From Bryobacterales bacterium (lineage in GTDB: Bacteria; Acidobacteriota; Terriglobia; Bryobacterales; Bryobacteraceae), in NCBI GenBank assembly GCA_003135055.1, contig PLDF01000505.1, positions 1-64,000 of the forward strand: a stretch of DNA of 64,000 bases. Reading direction: 5' to 3'. Every line of letters starts with the position of its first letter. The stretch's first letter is position 1. A program made the position numbers and the translations under genes. Below, one piece after another: positions 26,025-35,495 of this stretch. A model generated the notes under the pieces. The model was not told the origin of the DNA, made no database searches, and was given only the letters and a program-made list of their open reading frames with translations.

Positions 26025-29000
26025 ATGCAGAACTCCATTCTTGTGGGGCAGGCAATCCTGCCTGCAGCCGCCTTTCAGGCGGCTTTTTCGGAGCACACAC
26101 GACCCCTCGCACCCTCCCAGCGCCGGCTGAAAGCCGGCGGCAGCCAGAATTGGCTGCCCCACAAGCTCGCGCTAACCATATTCCTGTTAGCAGTCGCGTC
26201 CCCAACCTTCGCCCAAGTCTCGGCCGCCGTTTCGGGGACGGTCACGGACCAATCCGGCGCCACCATCGCGGCAGCCTCGGTGACGGCGAAGAACGCGGAC
26301 ACCGGCGCAATCCGAACGACTGTTACCGGCGCCGCAGGCCGCTATCGACTGTTCTCCCTGCCGGTGGGCGAGTATGAGATCCGCGTCCAAAAACCGGGAT
26401 TCACGGAAAAGATCCGCAAGGGCGTCCACCTGACAGTGGGACAGGATGCCGCGGTGGATGTGAGCCTCGAGGTGGGAGATGTGAGCCAGCAGGTGGTGGT
26501 GAATGCCGATGCGTCGCCGGTGAGCGTCACCGAAACCGGCGCATCCGGCCTCGTCGGCGAGCGCCAGGTGAAAGATCTTCCGCTCAACGGGCGAAGTTAC
26601 GATGAGCTGCTCACTCTCAATCCCGGAGTGATCAATTTCACTTGGGAGAAAACCGGCGGCGTTGGCGTATCAAATTCCACTTCGGGTAATAACTTCGTAG
26701 TGTCGGGGAACCGGCCGCAGCAGAATCTGTTCCTGCTGAACGGCGTCGAGTTCACCGGTGCGGCCGAGAATAACATGCAGCCGGGAGGAGTTAGTCAGGA
26801 ACTGCTTGGCGTCGACGCCGTGCGCGAGTTTAATCTGTTGAGTGACTCCTATGGCGCCGAGTACGGCAAGCGGCCGGCGGCGCAGGTTCTGATCGTGACG
26901 CAGCAAGGAACCAACCAGCTTCACGGAGCGCTCTTCGAGTTCCTGCGAAACAACGATTTGAATGCCCGCAATTTCTATGACCCGAATGCCCCTCCAGGGT
27001 TTCAGCGCAATCAGTTTGGAGGCTCTTTAGGCGGCCCGGTCCGCAAAAATAAGACATTCGTATTCGCCAATTACGAATCGTTCCACCAGCATCTGCACCA
27101 GACCGGTGTGGACCTGGTGCCCGACGCGAACGCGCGCAACGGATTGCTGCCGTGCGCATTGGTCAGCCCCGCGCCGAACCCCTGCCCGTCGACCGGACTG
27201 GCGTTGGTCGGTGTCTCGCCGCTGATTTCGCTGTGGCCGGCTCCAAGCCCCGGCGCTCCCGATTTCGGCGGGATTGCCGAAGCCTTCAACACCCCGCTGC
27301 AAACCCTCCGCGACGACTTTGGGAACACCCGGCTTGACCACAACTTCTCCGAAAAGGACTCTCTGAGCGGGGTCTACACCATCGACGACAGCGCGGGTTT
27401 TACCCCGACCAGCACCAATATGTACAGCACTGACGTGGAGAGTCTCAGGGAACAGGTTGCGAGCATCGAAGAGACTCATGTCTTTTCCCCCACCCTGCTC
27501 AACACGGCGCGGCTCGGCTATTCGCGCGCGGGGTATTTCTTTACCGGCGAGCCAACGCCGGGCACTCCAGCCGCATCGCTTCCGGGCTTCTTGACGGGAG
27601 ACCCGATAGGCGCAGCCGTGGTCGGCGGCAGCGCGGCATCGAATCCTACAGCCCAGATAAGCCTCGCGGGCAGTAACAATGGAAGCAATCTGCGCGTTGC
27701 CCGGAATCTGTTCACGTATGAAGATCGAGTCTCTTTCACGCGCGGGCGCCATCAGTTCACGCTAGGCGCGTGGTTCCAGCGGTTGCGTTCGAATGAGCTC
27801 CTGGCGCTTAGCCAATACGGGCAAGCCACCTTCACCAGCTTGCAGACTTTCCTGCAGGGAACCGTGGCAACTCTACTTTACGATCCGGCGCCTACCGAAA
27901 TGAACTGGCGCTCCTGGTTCGGCGCGTTTTATGCCGAAGACGCCATCCGGCTGAGTTCCGGATTCACCTTGTCGCTGGGCTTCCGCGACGAATTCACCAC
28001 CGGGTGGAATGAGGCGCATGACCGGGCGGCTAACTATACCTACCCCAACGGCGTGATTTCCAGTCAGCCGACTGTCGGGTCTTCGGAATTCACTGTCAAT
28101 CGCGGAAGGTTTCTGCCGCAGCCGCGCATTGGCATGGCGTGGAGCCCATCCGGCGGCGCGGCCAAGACTATCGTCCGTGCAGGCTTCGGCATGTATAACG
28201 ATCTTCAAGACGCCTTGGGCTACCGCACAGACCAGAATGCGCCGTTCAATCCGACTTACAGTTTCCCGAGCGTACCGGTCTCCCAATTGCCGGTCTTACC
28301 AGGAGCTTCCGTGCCTTCTACAGCGAAGTTAGTGCCCGGAGGGGTTCAACCGGATTTGTACACTCCGACGCTGATTTCCTGGTCGATCCGAGTGGAGCGG
28401 GAACTGACAGCCAATACGACTCTCACTGCCGGATACGTCGGGTCTCACGGATATCATGAGATCATCGGCATCGACGCTAACGAGCCCTTTCCCGTGATAT
28501 GCCCCGCGGCGCCATGCCCGGCTAACTACCCGAGTAACTTCCCGGCCGCTTTCGCTAACACGCCTGTCCCCGCCGGAACTTACTATGTCCCATCCGCAAC
28601 CAAGCCCAATGCCGCAATCGCTAACACATGGACCTATTTCTCCGAGGGCGACAGCTCTTACAACGCGCTCCAGGTAGACATGCAGCATCGCTTCAGCGGC
28701 GGTCTGGCTGTGCGAGGCGTTTACACCTGGTCGAAAACCATCGACGACGGAGATTCCGTGAACGCTACAACCTCGGGGGGCGAGCCGGCGCTGGCGTCGA
28801 ATCCATTCAATCTACGCTCCGATCGGGGGCTGGCGAACTTCGATGTCCGCAACGTGGCGGCAATCAACGAAACCTATGCGCTGCCCTTCGGCAAGGGAAA
28901 GCCTTTTCTGCATGATGCCGGCGGCGCCATGAATGCGTTGGCGAGCGGCTGGATAGTGAGTTCCGTAGTGACCATCCAAGGCGGCTTCCCGTTCACTCCG

Positions 29001-29414
29001 CAACTTAGCTACAACCCATCCAACACCGGCGACACGCGCAATCCGGTGCGCCCCTTCGTGAACCCGGCATTCAACGGCCCAGCGATCTTGGGCAACCCCA
29101 ATCAGTGGTTCAATCCCGCCGCGTTTCTGGCCCCGCCCAACAGCAGCGGCTTCTACGGAAACCTGGGCAGAGACACGCTGGCGGGCCCAGGGCTGGCCAC
29201 CTGGGACTTGTCGTTCCTAAAGGATATGCGAATTCAAGAGAGACTCAGGCTGCAGTTTCGCGCGGAGCTATTCAACCTACTGAATCGCGCCAATTTCAAC
29301 ACACCGAACGCAGTGGTTTTCACGCCAACGGGCGTATCGCCAACGGCCGGCGTGATCACGAGTACATCCACTCCGTCGCGGCAGGTTCAATTCGGACTCA
29401 AGTTGCTTTGGTAG
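26025..29414 (+). CDS. Oar-like TonB-dependent outer-membrane receptor
   Basis: This is an outer-membrane beta-barrel importer with an N-terminal carboxypeptidase-regulatory-like domain (SGTVTDQSGATIAAASVTA, about 70-150). The plug domain follows (VGERQVKDLPLNGRSYDELL, LNGVEFTGAAENN) and then a long barrel ending SRQVQFGLKLLW with a terminal aromatic. It has 1129 residues from ATG 26025. The signal peptide LALTIFLLAVASPTFA starts only at residue 48, because codons 6-47 are the palindromic repeat D (26041-26164). Removing 126 bp would join MQNSI directly to LALTIFLLAVASPTFA. Whether the present leader still works is unknown. The substrate is not predictable. Confidence 0.9.
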   Translation: MQNSILVGQAILPAAAFQAAFSEHTRPLAPSQRRLKAGGSQNWLPHKLALTIFLLAVASPTFAQVSAAVSGTVTDQSGATIAAASVTAKNADTGAIRTTVTGAAGRYRLFSLPVGEYEIRVQKPGFTEKIRKGVHLTVGQDAAVDVSLEVGDVSQQVVVNADASPVSVTETGASGLVGERQVKDLPLNGRSYDELLTLNPGVINFTWEKTGGVGVSNSTSGNNFVVSGNRPQQNLFLLNGVEFTGAAENNMQPGGVSQELLGVDAVREFNLLSDSYGAEYGKRPAAQVLIVTQQGTNQLHGALFEFLRNNDLNARNFYDPNAPPGFQRNQFGGSLGGPVRKNKTFVFANYESFHQHLHQTGVDLVPDANARNGLLPCALVSPAPNPCPSTGLALVGVSPLISLWPAPSPGAPDFGGIAEAFNTPLQTLRDDFGNTRLDHNFSEKDSLSGVYTIDDSAGFTPTSTNMYSTDVESLREQVASIEETHVFSPTLLNTARLGYSRAGYFFTGEPTPGTPAASLPGFLTGDPIGAAVVGGSAASNPTAQISLAGSNNGSNLRVARNLFTYEDRVSFTRGRHQFTLGAWFQRLRSNELLALSQYGQATFTSLQTFLQGTVATLLYDPAPTEMNWRSWFGAFYAEDAIRLSSGFTLSLGFRDEFTTGWNEAHDRAANYTYPNGVISSQPTVGSSEFTVNRGRFLPQPRIGMAWSPSGGAAKTIVRAGFGMYNDLQDALGYRTDQNAPFNPTYSFPSVPVSQLPVLPGASVPSTAKLVPGGVQPDLYTPTLISWSIRVERELTANTTLTAGYVGSHGYHEIIGIDANEPFPVICPAAPCPANYPSNFPAAFANTPVPAGTYYVPSATKPNAAIANTWTYFSEGDSSYNALQVDMQHRFSGGLAVRGVYTWSKTIDDGDSVNATTSGGEPALASNPFNLRSDRGLANFDVRNVAAINETYALPFGKGKPFLHDAGGAMNALASGWIVSSVVTIQGGFPFTPQLSYNPSNTGDTRNPVRPFVNPAFNGPAILGNPNQWFNPAAFLAPPNSSGFYGNLGRDTLAGPGLATWDLSFLKDMRIQERLRLQFRAELFNLLNRANFNTPNAVVFTPTGVSPTAGVITSTSTPSRQVQFGLKLLW
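26041..26164. repeat. Long palindromic repeat D, copy 2, in the receptor's leader region
   Basis: The ends are ttgtggggca and tgccccacaa, exact reverse complements. Internal hairpins are gccgcctttcaggcggc and gccggctgaaagccggc. Modules match copy 1 at 20088-20212. A possible 2-bp target duplication (CT) flanks it. Confidence 0.88.
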
Positions 29415-29570
29415 GCGCCGGCTTCCAGCATGGCTCTTGCGGACAATCTGTTGCATTGCGGGCAAATTGTGCCGGCACATTGTGCCCCCCCCAGAGACTA
29501 GCTCCCCGATGGTGAGATTCGGCGCAATCGCCAAACCGCTTGCTGACGGGGCGCCCTCTGGGCCCGGCTC

Positions 29571-29598
29571 CGATCAGAGGCACGACCGTGAGGGAGTG
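29571..29598. repeat. Interspersed repeat F, copy 2
   Basis: The sequence cgatcagaggcacgaccgtg-agggagtg matches 15234-15261 with one change. Confidence 0.75.
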
Positions 29599-29702
29599 TT
29601 TTCGAGTGAGAGCTCAAAATCAGGCCGTCACGCTACTCGAACCAGGCTCCTCTAAAAATACAGCGCCGCCAGTCACACGGGTCAGGTGAAAGAACTCGGC
29701 GT

Positions 29703-29722
29703 CTCTGCGCCTCTGCGTCGAA
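29703..29722. repeat. 'ctctgcgcctctgcgtcgaa' repeat, copy 3
   Basis: It matches the right arm of 11146-11223 and the related 923-949. Confidence 0.6.
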
Positions 29723-29753
29723 CCGAACCCACGGCCGGCCACCTATCCGAAGG

Positions 29754-32700
29754 ATGGGTCTATTGGAGCGTGTGATTTGTTATATCGTCAAAACGGTGGG
29801 CCCCGTCTTGCATCCACGCCGGTTCCGGATTTGCGCCGCTATCCTTCTCTCCGTTTGCGGATCGGTGCAGGCCGCGGAGTACAGCCACAGAGTGTGGCGG
29901 ACCGAAGACGGACTCCCTCAGAACCGGGTTCAGGCCCTTGCGCAGACGAAGGATGGTTATCTTTGGGCCGGCACTTCCGAGGGGCTCGCGCGCTTCGATG
30001 GCCTTCGATTCGTGGTCTACGATCGGTCGAACACTCCGGCGATTACCGACAACAGCATCCTGTCGCTGGAAGCGGCGCCCGATGGTTCGCTCTGGATTGG
30101 CGCCGAAGGCGGCGGGCTGCTGCATTACGCGGGCGGCGCATTCCAAAGCTTCGGGCAGAAGGACGGACTGACCAACGGCTTCATCCGCGCGACCCATCTC
30201 GATCGCCATGGCACGCTTTGGGTTGGGACTGACCGAGGCTTCTTTCGCTTCTCGAATCGCGGCTTCGAAAGACTGGACGCGACGCCCGAGGTTCCACTCG
30301 CATCCGTAGTCGCCATCGCCGAGGATTCTTCGGGAAACATCTGGGCGGCCAGCGGCGCGGGACTGCTCAAGTTTGAAGCGGGAAAGCTCGTGCGCGCCGG
30401 ATGCGGCCGCGCCTCGACGACGGCATCGGCGGTCGCCATTTCGCTGCTCCGCGAAGGGTTGATACCAGACGGATGCAGCGCGCCAAAGGTCGCGATTCCG
30501 GATCTTAAGGATCTTACGATCGCCGCGCTGCGCAAGGACGCGTCGGGAAATATCTGGGTCGGCGCCATCGGCAAAGGCCTGATATCCTTCAATCCGCAGA
30601 CCGGCGAACGCAAAGTATTTTCGGCGCCCGCTGTGCTTCCCGACAACACAGTGTTCCTTCTGTTCGAAGACCTCCAGCGAAACATCTGGGCGGCCGCGCA
30701 GGATGGACTGGTGCGGCTCAGCGAAGCCCTTGTAACCACCGTGGGGGCCGATCAGGGATTGGCTGACGACAACGTCTCGACGACCTACGAAGATCGCGAG
30801 GGCGAGCTGTGGCTGGTTACTTTCTCGGGACAGATCTACGTGCTCAACAGCCGCTTCAACCGCGCGACCCCGGTTCGGTACTACCTTCCGGCTCCCGAGC
30901 GCGATCTCAGATTCCGCAACGTTTTCAGGGACAGCCGAGGCGATTTGTGGTTCGGCGCCGCCGGCAGCGGAGTGGTCCGTCTGTCCCATGGCAAAGCCAC
31001 TCGCTACACGATGAAGGAAGGGCTGCGCAGCGATTCGATTCGGCAAATCTTCGAGGATTCAAGGGGCGCCATGTGGTTCGCCACCAGCAGCGGGATCAGC
31101 CGGTGGCAGCGTGGCGTATTCACCAGTTACTACCTCGAGCAAGGTCTTTCCTATCCCAGTGTGCGGTGCCTCGCCGAAACGCAATCCGGCGACATCCTAG
31201 CCGGCACCGATGCTGGCCTGAACAGAATTCACGATGGGAAAATTGTCGACGATGCCGCTTTCGCGCCGCTGAAACAGGAGAAAATCTGGTCGATCTACGT
31301 CGATGGCAAGAGCCTGTGGCTGGGAACTCGCGGGGGCGGGCTCGTATTGCTCCGGGGCGGCAGAGTGACCCGATTCGCCAGGCAGGATGGCCTGATCAGC
31401 AACTCGATTTACCAGATTGTCGACGATCTTTCAGGCCGGTTGTGGCTGAGCAGCCCCGTCGGGGTGTTCTCGCTTCGCAGAACCGAGTTGGACGCCATTG
31501 CGGACGGAAAAGCCCGGCAGCTCCACGCCGTCGCGTACGGAAGTTCGGACGGCATGGCGACCAGCCAGATGTTTGGCGGCGCTCAACCGGCGGGTTGCCG
31601 CAGCTCTTCGGGCGAGCTTTGGTTTCCCAGCGTCCGGGGCGCGGTGAAGCTCGATCCGGCCCGTTTGCCGGAACGCCGGTCGGGGCCGGCGCTTATTGAA
31701 AGCGTATCGGCCGCCGATGCCGCATTGCCGCTTTCAGGTGAAGTGTCCGTCCCGCCGGAGCGCGGCAGATTGCAAATCGATTTCACGGCGTGCAACCTCA
31801 TTGCGCCACAGCAGGTGAGCTTCCGGTACCGGCTGGAAGGCTTTGACGGTTCGTGGACGGTCGCGTCGCGTCAGCGCTCCGCTTATTACTCCAGCCTTCC
31901 GCCGGGGCACTATCGGTTTCGAGTGGTGGCGGAAGATACCGGTACCGGAAGCGCCTCTTCGTCGGAGGCATCGCTTGCGATTTACGTAATGCCGGCGTTC
32001 TTTCAGACCGGCTGGTTCTATTCTCTGCTGGCGGCGCTGGCTCTCGGCGGCGCCTGTGCCGGCATGTGGCTCTACGCGCGGCAGACGAGATCGCGCTTCA
32101 CCCTGCTCTTGAATGAGCGGACGCGGCTGGCTCGCGAGATGCACGATACCGTCATCCAGGGCTGCGTCGGGGTTTCCACATTGCTGGAGGCTGCTTCGCG
32201 ATTCCTGCGCACCGACGCCGCCGAGGCTGCTCACTTGCTGGCTCATGCCCGATCGCAGGTCAAAGAGACGCTCGAAGAAGCCCGCCAGGCCGTTTGGGAC
32301 TTGCGCCATTCGGCCGGCAACCGGTCGCCCATCGCCGATCTGTTCGATCTTGCCCGGAACCTGGGGAAGGAACACGGCGTAGTTGTGGAGACGGAGATTG
32401 TGGGCGCACGCGTTCCTCCGGACTTGCTGGCCGAGCGCGCTCTGCTGCTGGTCGGGCGCGAAGCCCTGCGCAATTCCGTGTCGCACGGAAATCCGGCGCG
32501 GATCTCGGTTCGAATCGTCTTTGAGCCGCAGTGCGTGAGGATGGAAGTGCGGGACGATGGAGTGGGTTTCGACGCCGGCGCAGCCCGCCTCGAATCTCAG
32601 GGTCACTTCGGGATCGTAGGCATGCGCGAGCGAGTGGAGCAGGCGGGCGGCGCATTTACGGTGAGCAGCCAGCCGGGGAAAGGAACCGTTGTGGCAGTCT

Positions 32701-32771
32701 CCGTCCCACTGCGGGAAACCGGATCGTCCGCCCCGAAGCGCTCGCTTCAAAACTCCACGATTCCCCGCTGA
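29754..32771 (+). CDS. Sensor histidine kinase with periplasmic beta-propellers (Reg_prop/Y_Y_Y)
   Basis: The 1005-residue hybrid-type sensor lacks a receiver. A signal or anchor segment (ICAAILLSVCGSVQA) is followed by repeated propeller blades (TEDGLPQNRVQALAQTKDG, GSLWIGAEGGGL, GNIWAASGAGLL and others, about 40-600). A Y_Y_Y domain follows (FRYRLEGFDGSWT), then one transmembrane helix (FYSLLAALALGGACAGMWLY). The kinase core is HisKA_3 with H-box REMHDTVIQGCVG and HATPase_c with REALRNSVSHGNP and DDGVGFDAG. Such kinases often sense polysaccharides or their breakdown products. The partner regulator is the convergent gene, whose 3' end overlaps this one by 25 bp. AAGGA precedes ATG 29754 closely. 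Confidence 0.92.
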   Translation: MGLLERVICYIVKTVGPVLHPRRFRICAAILLSVCGSVQAAEYSHRVWRTEDGLPQNRVQALAQTKDGYLWAGTSEGLARFDGLRFVVYDRSNTPAITDNSILSLEAAPDGSLWIGAEGGGLLHYAGGAFQSFGQKDGLTNGFIRATHLDRHGTLWVGTDRGFFRFSNRGFERLDATPEVPLASVVAIAEDSSGNIWAASGAGLLKFEAGKLVRAGCGRASTTASAVAISLLREGLIPDGCSAPKVAIPDLKDLTIAALRKDASGNIWVGAIGKGLISFNPQTGERKVFSAPAVLPDNTVFLLFEDLQRNIWAAAQDGLVRLSEALVTTVGADQGLADDNVSTTYEDREGELWLVTFSGQIYVLNSRFNRATPVRYYLPAPERDLRFRNVFRDSRGDLWFGAAGSGVVRLSHGKATRYTMKEGLRSDSIRQIFEDSRGAMWFATSSGISRWQRGVFTSYYLEQGLSYPSVRCLAETQSGDILAGTDAGLNRIHDGKIVDDAAFAPLKQEKIWSIYVDGKSLWLGTRGGGLVLLRGGRVTRFARQDGLISNSIYQIVDDLSGRLWLSSPVGVFSLRRTELDAIADGKARQLHAVAYGSSDGMATSQMFGGAQPAGCRSSSGELWFPSVRGAVKLDPARLPERRSGPALIESVSAADAALPLSGEVSVPPERGRLQIDFTACNLIAPQQVSFRYRLEGFDGSWTVASRQRSAYYSSLPPGHYRFRVVAEDTGTGSASSSEASLAIYVMPAFFQTGWFYSLLAALALGGACAGMWLYARQTRSRFTLLLNERTRLAREMHDTVIQGCVGVSTLLEAASRFLRTDAAEAAHLLAHARSQVKETLEEARQAVWDLRHSAGNRSPIADLFDLARNLGKEHGVVVETEIVGARVPPDLLAERALLLVGREALRNSVSHGNPARISVRIVFEPQCVRMEVRDDGVGFDAGAARLESQGHFGIVGMRERVEQAGGAFTVSSQPGKGTVVAVSVPLRETGSSAPKRSLQNSTIPR

Positions 32772-33379
32772 AGGGCCGCCACCGCCGCCTGAGTTCGATC
32801 GCAGACGTTGAGGCGGCTAAGCAGAATATTCACGTGCCATTTCACGGTGGGTTCGGTTATGCCGAGCGCTTCCGCGATCTGGCGATTGCTCATGCCTTTG
32901 ACAATCAGCCGGAGGACTTGCAGCTCCCGGCCGGTCAGCTCCGATTTCGGGGGGCGGTTCGCAAGCGATTCGCGAACCGGCTGGGGTAAGTAACGAAGGC
33001 CGGCGTGCACGCTGCGGATCGCCTCCACCAGTTCGTTGTCGGACATGCCTTTGAGCAGATAAGACTGAGCGCCCGCTTGCAGTGCGCGATGAATGTCTTC
33101 ATCGCCATGATAGGTGGTGAGCACTACGAAGCTCGCGTTAGGGCTGATTTCGCGGATCGCGCGAATCGCGTCGACGCCGCTCATCCCAGGCATGCGCAGA
33201 TCCATCAGGGTAACGTCGGGCCGGTGTTCCTGAAACATTCGCACCGCCTGTTCGCCGTTGAAAGCCTGGCCCACCACGGACATGCCCTGCTCGGTTTGCA
33301 GGATCGCCGAAAGCCCCCGGCATACCACGGGGTGATCGTCCACCACTAGAACGCGAATTTTCCCGGAACGAACAGGCAT
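32747..33379 (-). CDS. NarL/LuxR-family response regulator
   Basis: The 210-residue protein has a receiver with acidic pair VVDDHP, phospho-acceptor D60 in VTLMDLRMPGMSG, threonine in VVLTTYHG and lysine in YLLKGMSD. It ends with a LuxR-type helix-turn-helix (LTGRELQVLRLIVKGMSNRQIAEALGITEPTVKWHV, about 150-185). It is the obvious partner of the HisKA_3 kinase encoded on the opposite strand. The genes meet tail to tail and share 25 bp. A TAAAAT box lies 12 bases before the ATG. Target genes are not evident; the flanking Oar receptors are candidates. Confidence 0.93.
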   Translation of the reverse strand: MPVRSGKIRVLVVDDHPVVCRGLSAILQTEQGMSVVGQAFNGEQAVRMFQEHRPDVTLMDLRMPGMSGVDAIRAIREISPNASFVVLTTYHGDEDIHRALQAGAQSYLLKGMSDNELVEAIRSVHAGLRYLPQPVRESLANRPPKSELTGRELQVLRLIVKGMSNRQIAEALGITEPTVKWHVNILLSRLNVCDRTQAAVAALQRGIVEF

Positions 33380-34089
33380 TCCCGTTTGCCGATTTTACAT
33401 CTTTTGGCGCTTAAACCTAAAAACGGCGGTTGAAACGCCACTCACGAGCATGGCCGCCGTTCCTCGTAGCGCCGGCGATCTTGTCGCCGGTTCTTTTTCC
33501 CGCGGGCGGTCTCCAGCCGACTCACCCATTGGGTGAAGCACGCCGCAGAGGGAAACCTCGACCGGTCATAGACTCGCCGTCCACCCTGGCAGTCAACTGC
33601 CGTTTTTAGGATAAACGGATTCGGGAAACGCAGCTTGACCGCGTTCGTGAGCAGGTTGTTAGCCTGGTTGCTAACCGGCTGTCATGCTGACTGTTGATCC
33701 GGGCGGCGGCTCAGAGCCCGCGTCCGCGGCCCGCTCGCAAGGCGCGCCAAATCCCGGTTGTGATGGTTAAAGCCTCGCCCGAAAACGTGTACAGGCCGAC
33801 GGCGCTTCCACCAACGGCCGGAGGCGCGTTTCCCGTTCCCGATCCTTCCGGGATCGGGACTTACGATACGGCGCTAAGGACTTCACGGGACTGATCTCCC
33901 AGAACGCCGTTCGTGGTCAACCTGTTAAGTTTCGCTCGCGGCTGGCGTGGCAATGCCGGCAGGATCCTGTTCAAATGGCGATGTGATTGCGTGCTGCCAG
34001 CGAATTCGCGCCGCGAGGCCGTCAACATCTGGAAATAGGGAAGATGCGTGGACTCTTCGATTCCTCCCGTGAAACGCCGATCACGGAAA
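33380..34089. other. Intergenic region without recognised genes
   Basis: About 700 bp holds repeat B (33467-33497) and short open frames without codon structure or familiar motifs. One plus-strand frame (33694-33894, ending DPSGIGTYDTALRTSRD) was not recognised. Confidence 0.5.
33467..33497. repeat. Palindromic repeat B, copy 1 (gtagcgccggcgatcttgtc...)
   Basis: The stem ccggcga/tcgccgg has a short loop and is followed by ttcttttt. It matches 39917-39947 (gtagcgccggcggtcttgcc) and 47651-47684. Stem changes in the other copies are compensatory (cga/tcg against cgg/ccg). Confidence 0.75.
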
Positions 34090-34392
34090 TCAGTCCCGAA
34101 AAGTCCTCTTCTGACCGGTGGCGATGTGCGTCATGATGCCTGGCTCCTGCTCGCCGTGCTCTTGCGCCACCTGGGCGTACATCCCATCTGGCGCCAGGTC
34201 GATATCGCCGGGCCAGGCAACCGCGCCGGAATCGATATAGACGCGTCTGAAGAAGTCCACGTCGAGCAGCGGCCCAAGCGCGCCTGTCAAATCTTCACGA
34301 TGCAACCGGACACGACCCCTTAATCCATCTTTGAACCGTACATAAAGACAGTAGTCTGGTTCCGGTATCACTTCGACGATGTCCCAATACAC
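34090..34392 (-). CDS. DUF2442 domain protein
   Basis: From GTG 34392 the 100-residue product begins MYWDIVEVIPEPDYCLYVRFKDGLRG, then LHREDLTGALGPLLD, FFRRVYIDSGAVAWPGDIDLAPDGMY. This matches the DUF2442 pattern (YWDV..V.PLPDY.L.V.F.DG...W.N..D..P..LY). A GGAGG sits about six bases before the GTG. The C-terminal 25 residues (VAQEHGEQEPGIMTH...) look like an added tail. It lies 13 bp after the DUF4160 gene. The two families are commonly adjacent and are suspected to be toxin-antitoxin-like; function is unproven. Confidence 0.8.
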   Translation of the reverse strand: MYWDIVEVIPEPDYCLYVRFKDGLRGRVRLHREDLTGALGPLLDVDFFRRVYIDSGAVAWPGDIDLAPDGMYAQVAQEHGEQEPGIMTHIATGQKRTFRD

Positions 34393-34405
34393 GGTAGGCC
34401 TCCAG

Positions 34406-34666
34406 TCACGGCAGCGGCTCGATATTCGACGGCAGCGCCTTTTCACGGCAAAGCCGCCAGTTCTCCAGCAACTCTTCTTTATGTATCATCGCCCATTCCT
34501 GGACAAGATTTAAAGCGCGCCGCGGCAACTGCCCTTCGAGGACCTCTAGCGTGCCGACGTCGAGGGTTACCTCAAACTCGCCGTATCGGGCGTGAAAATG
34601 CGGCGGCGGATGATCATTGAAAAACATACGGATCAAGATCCCATAGAACGTGCTGATCGTCGGCAT
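34406..34666 (-). CDS. DUF4160 domain protein
   Basis: The 86-residue protein begins MPTISTFYGILIRMFFNDHPPPHFHARYGEFE, the signature of DUF4160 (short N-terminal strand, then HxPPHFH). It continues LEGQLPRRALNLVQEWAMIHKEELLENWRLC. The HHH-rich segment could bind a metal. It is followed at 13 bp by DUF2442. Biochemical role unknown. Confidence 0.88.
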   Translation of the reverse strand: MPTISTFYGILIRMFFNDHPPPHFHARYGEFEVTLDVGTLEVLEGQLPRRALNLVQEWAMIHKEELLENWRLCREKALPSNIEPLP

Positions 34667-34764
34667 TCCGCGAGGCTGATTCTACCATCTGGCAGGATTA
34701 GTTAGTTAGTAACGAAAGCCCGCTTGTCGGCGCTTGGCGCTTGGCGCCGATCGGCTCGGAAACG

Positions 34765-35096
34765 TCAGTCGCGGTCAAGAATCAGGACCGCGAGTTCGGG
34801 ATCGGCCGCGAATTTCGTCATCCGGATGGCCTCCCGGCGCAATACGCGCTCCGCGTCCCTGGTCGGGTGCGTCCAGCGCCGGAGCCACGCGACCTTGGGA
34901 GGCGGTCCGATGGCTGTGGCGAGTGCGTAAAGTCGGCGTCGGTGCTGAGGCGAAGTTCCCTGCCTCAGCAAACTCCCAATCTCGCGATCCGGCTTTCGAG
35001 CAGGCCGAACTCCGCAACATGAGCCGGCTCAAGGTTTGATTCGGCGGGCCGGACGACGAGCTTCCGCGATAGGTTCTCGTCAAACAGCAGTTTCAC
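34765..35096 (-). pseudogene. DUF5615 (PIN-like) toxin, frameshifted
   Basis: From GTG 35096 one frame gives MKLLFDENLSRKLVVRPAES and AHVAEFGLLESRI. Another frame continues SRDWEFAEAGNF, and a third ends YALATAIGPPPKVAWLRRW and IRMTKFAADPELAVLILDRD. These are successive parts of the DUF5615 family (KLLFDENLS..L, the DxxIWEFA element, the PPKVVWLR strand and a C-terminal leucine-rich helix). The D-A-D-F active-site segment is also out of frame. At least two frameshifts are needed, so the toxin is dead. The GTG overlaps the stop of the DUF433 remnant. Confidence 0.75.
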
Positions 35097-35297
35097 GGAG
35101 CCACGCGCCTACCCATCCTGGCGGCAAATTCGTACGCTGCACGGAAATCGTAAGGCTCTCCTGGTATCGTCAAGAATTTGCTGTTCTGTCATGCCCCCGG
35201 CGAGCCAAGCCAACACATCCCATACCGTGATCCGTAACCCGCGGACACACGGCTGGCCGGAGCGTTTGCCGGGCTCGATCGTGATGCGGGGAATCAT
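35093..35297 (-). pseudogene. DUF433 antitoxin, frameshifted
   Basis: It begins MIPRITIEPGKRSGQPCVRGLRITVWDVLAWLAGGMTEQQILDD, a near-perfect DUF433 N-terminus. After LDD the expected helix (DFRAAYEFAARMG) is found one base out of frame and ends in TGA at 35093-35095. It is the antitoxin partner of the adjacent DUF5615 remnant. Confidence 0.8.
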
Positions 35298-35495
35298 TCT
35301 TCGAGCATATCGCTGGCGTCGCTTTTCCCAAGATTCCGCGCTTCCCCAAACCCAGTCACAACAGCACCTCCGCCTTTATTTTTTCGGCTGTTTTTCGGCC
35401 CTTCTCAAGCACTTAAGCAACACTTAATCCCCTCCCCGCCAGTCAGCCCACAGAGCGTCCGCTACTCTCTAATCGAGGACCTAATTCGAGGACCT

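Larger units (their letters stand above)
29415..29753. other. Intergenic region after the Oar-like receptor
   Basis: No gene is seen. It holds repeat F copy 2 (29571-29598) and a 'ctctgcgcctctgcgtcgaa' repeat (29703-29722). Confidence 0.6.

Noticed and set aside
33694..33894. A small plus-strand ORF of 66 codons
   Set aside because: No ribosome binding site, no motif, and codon use like the surrounding non-coding DNA.
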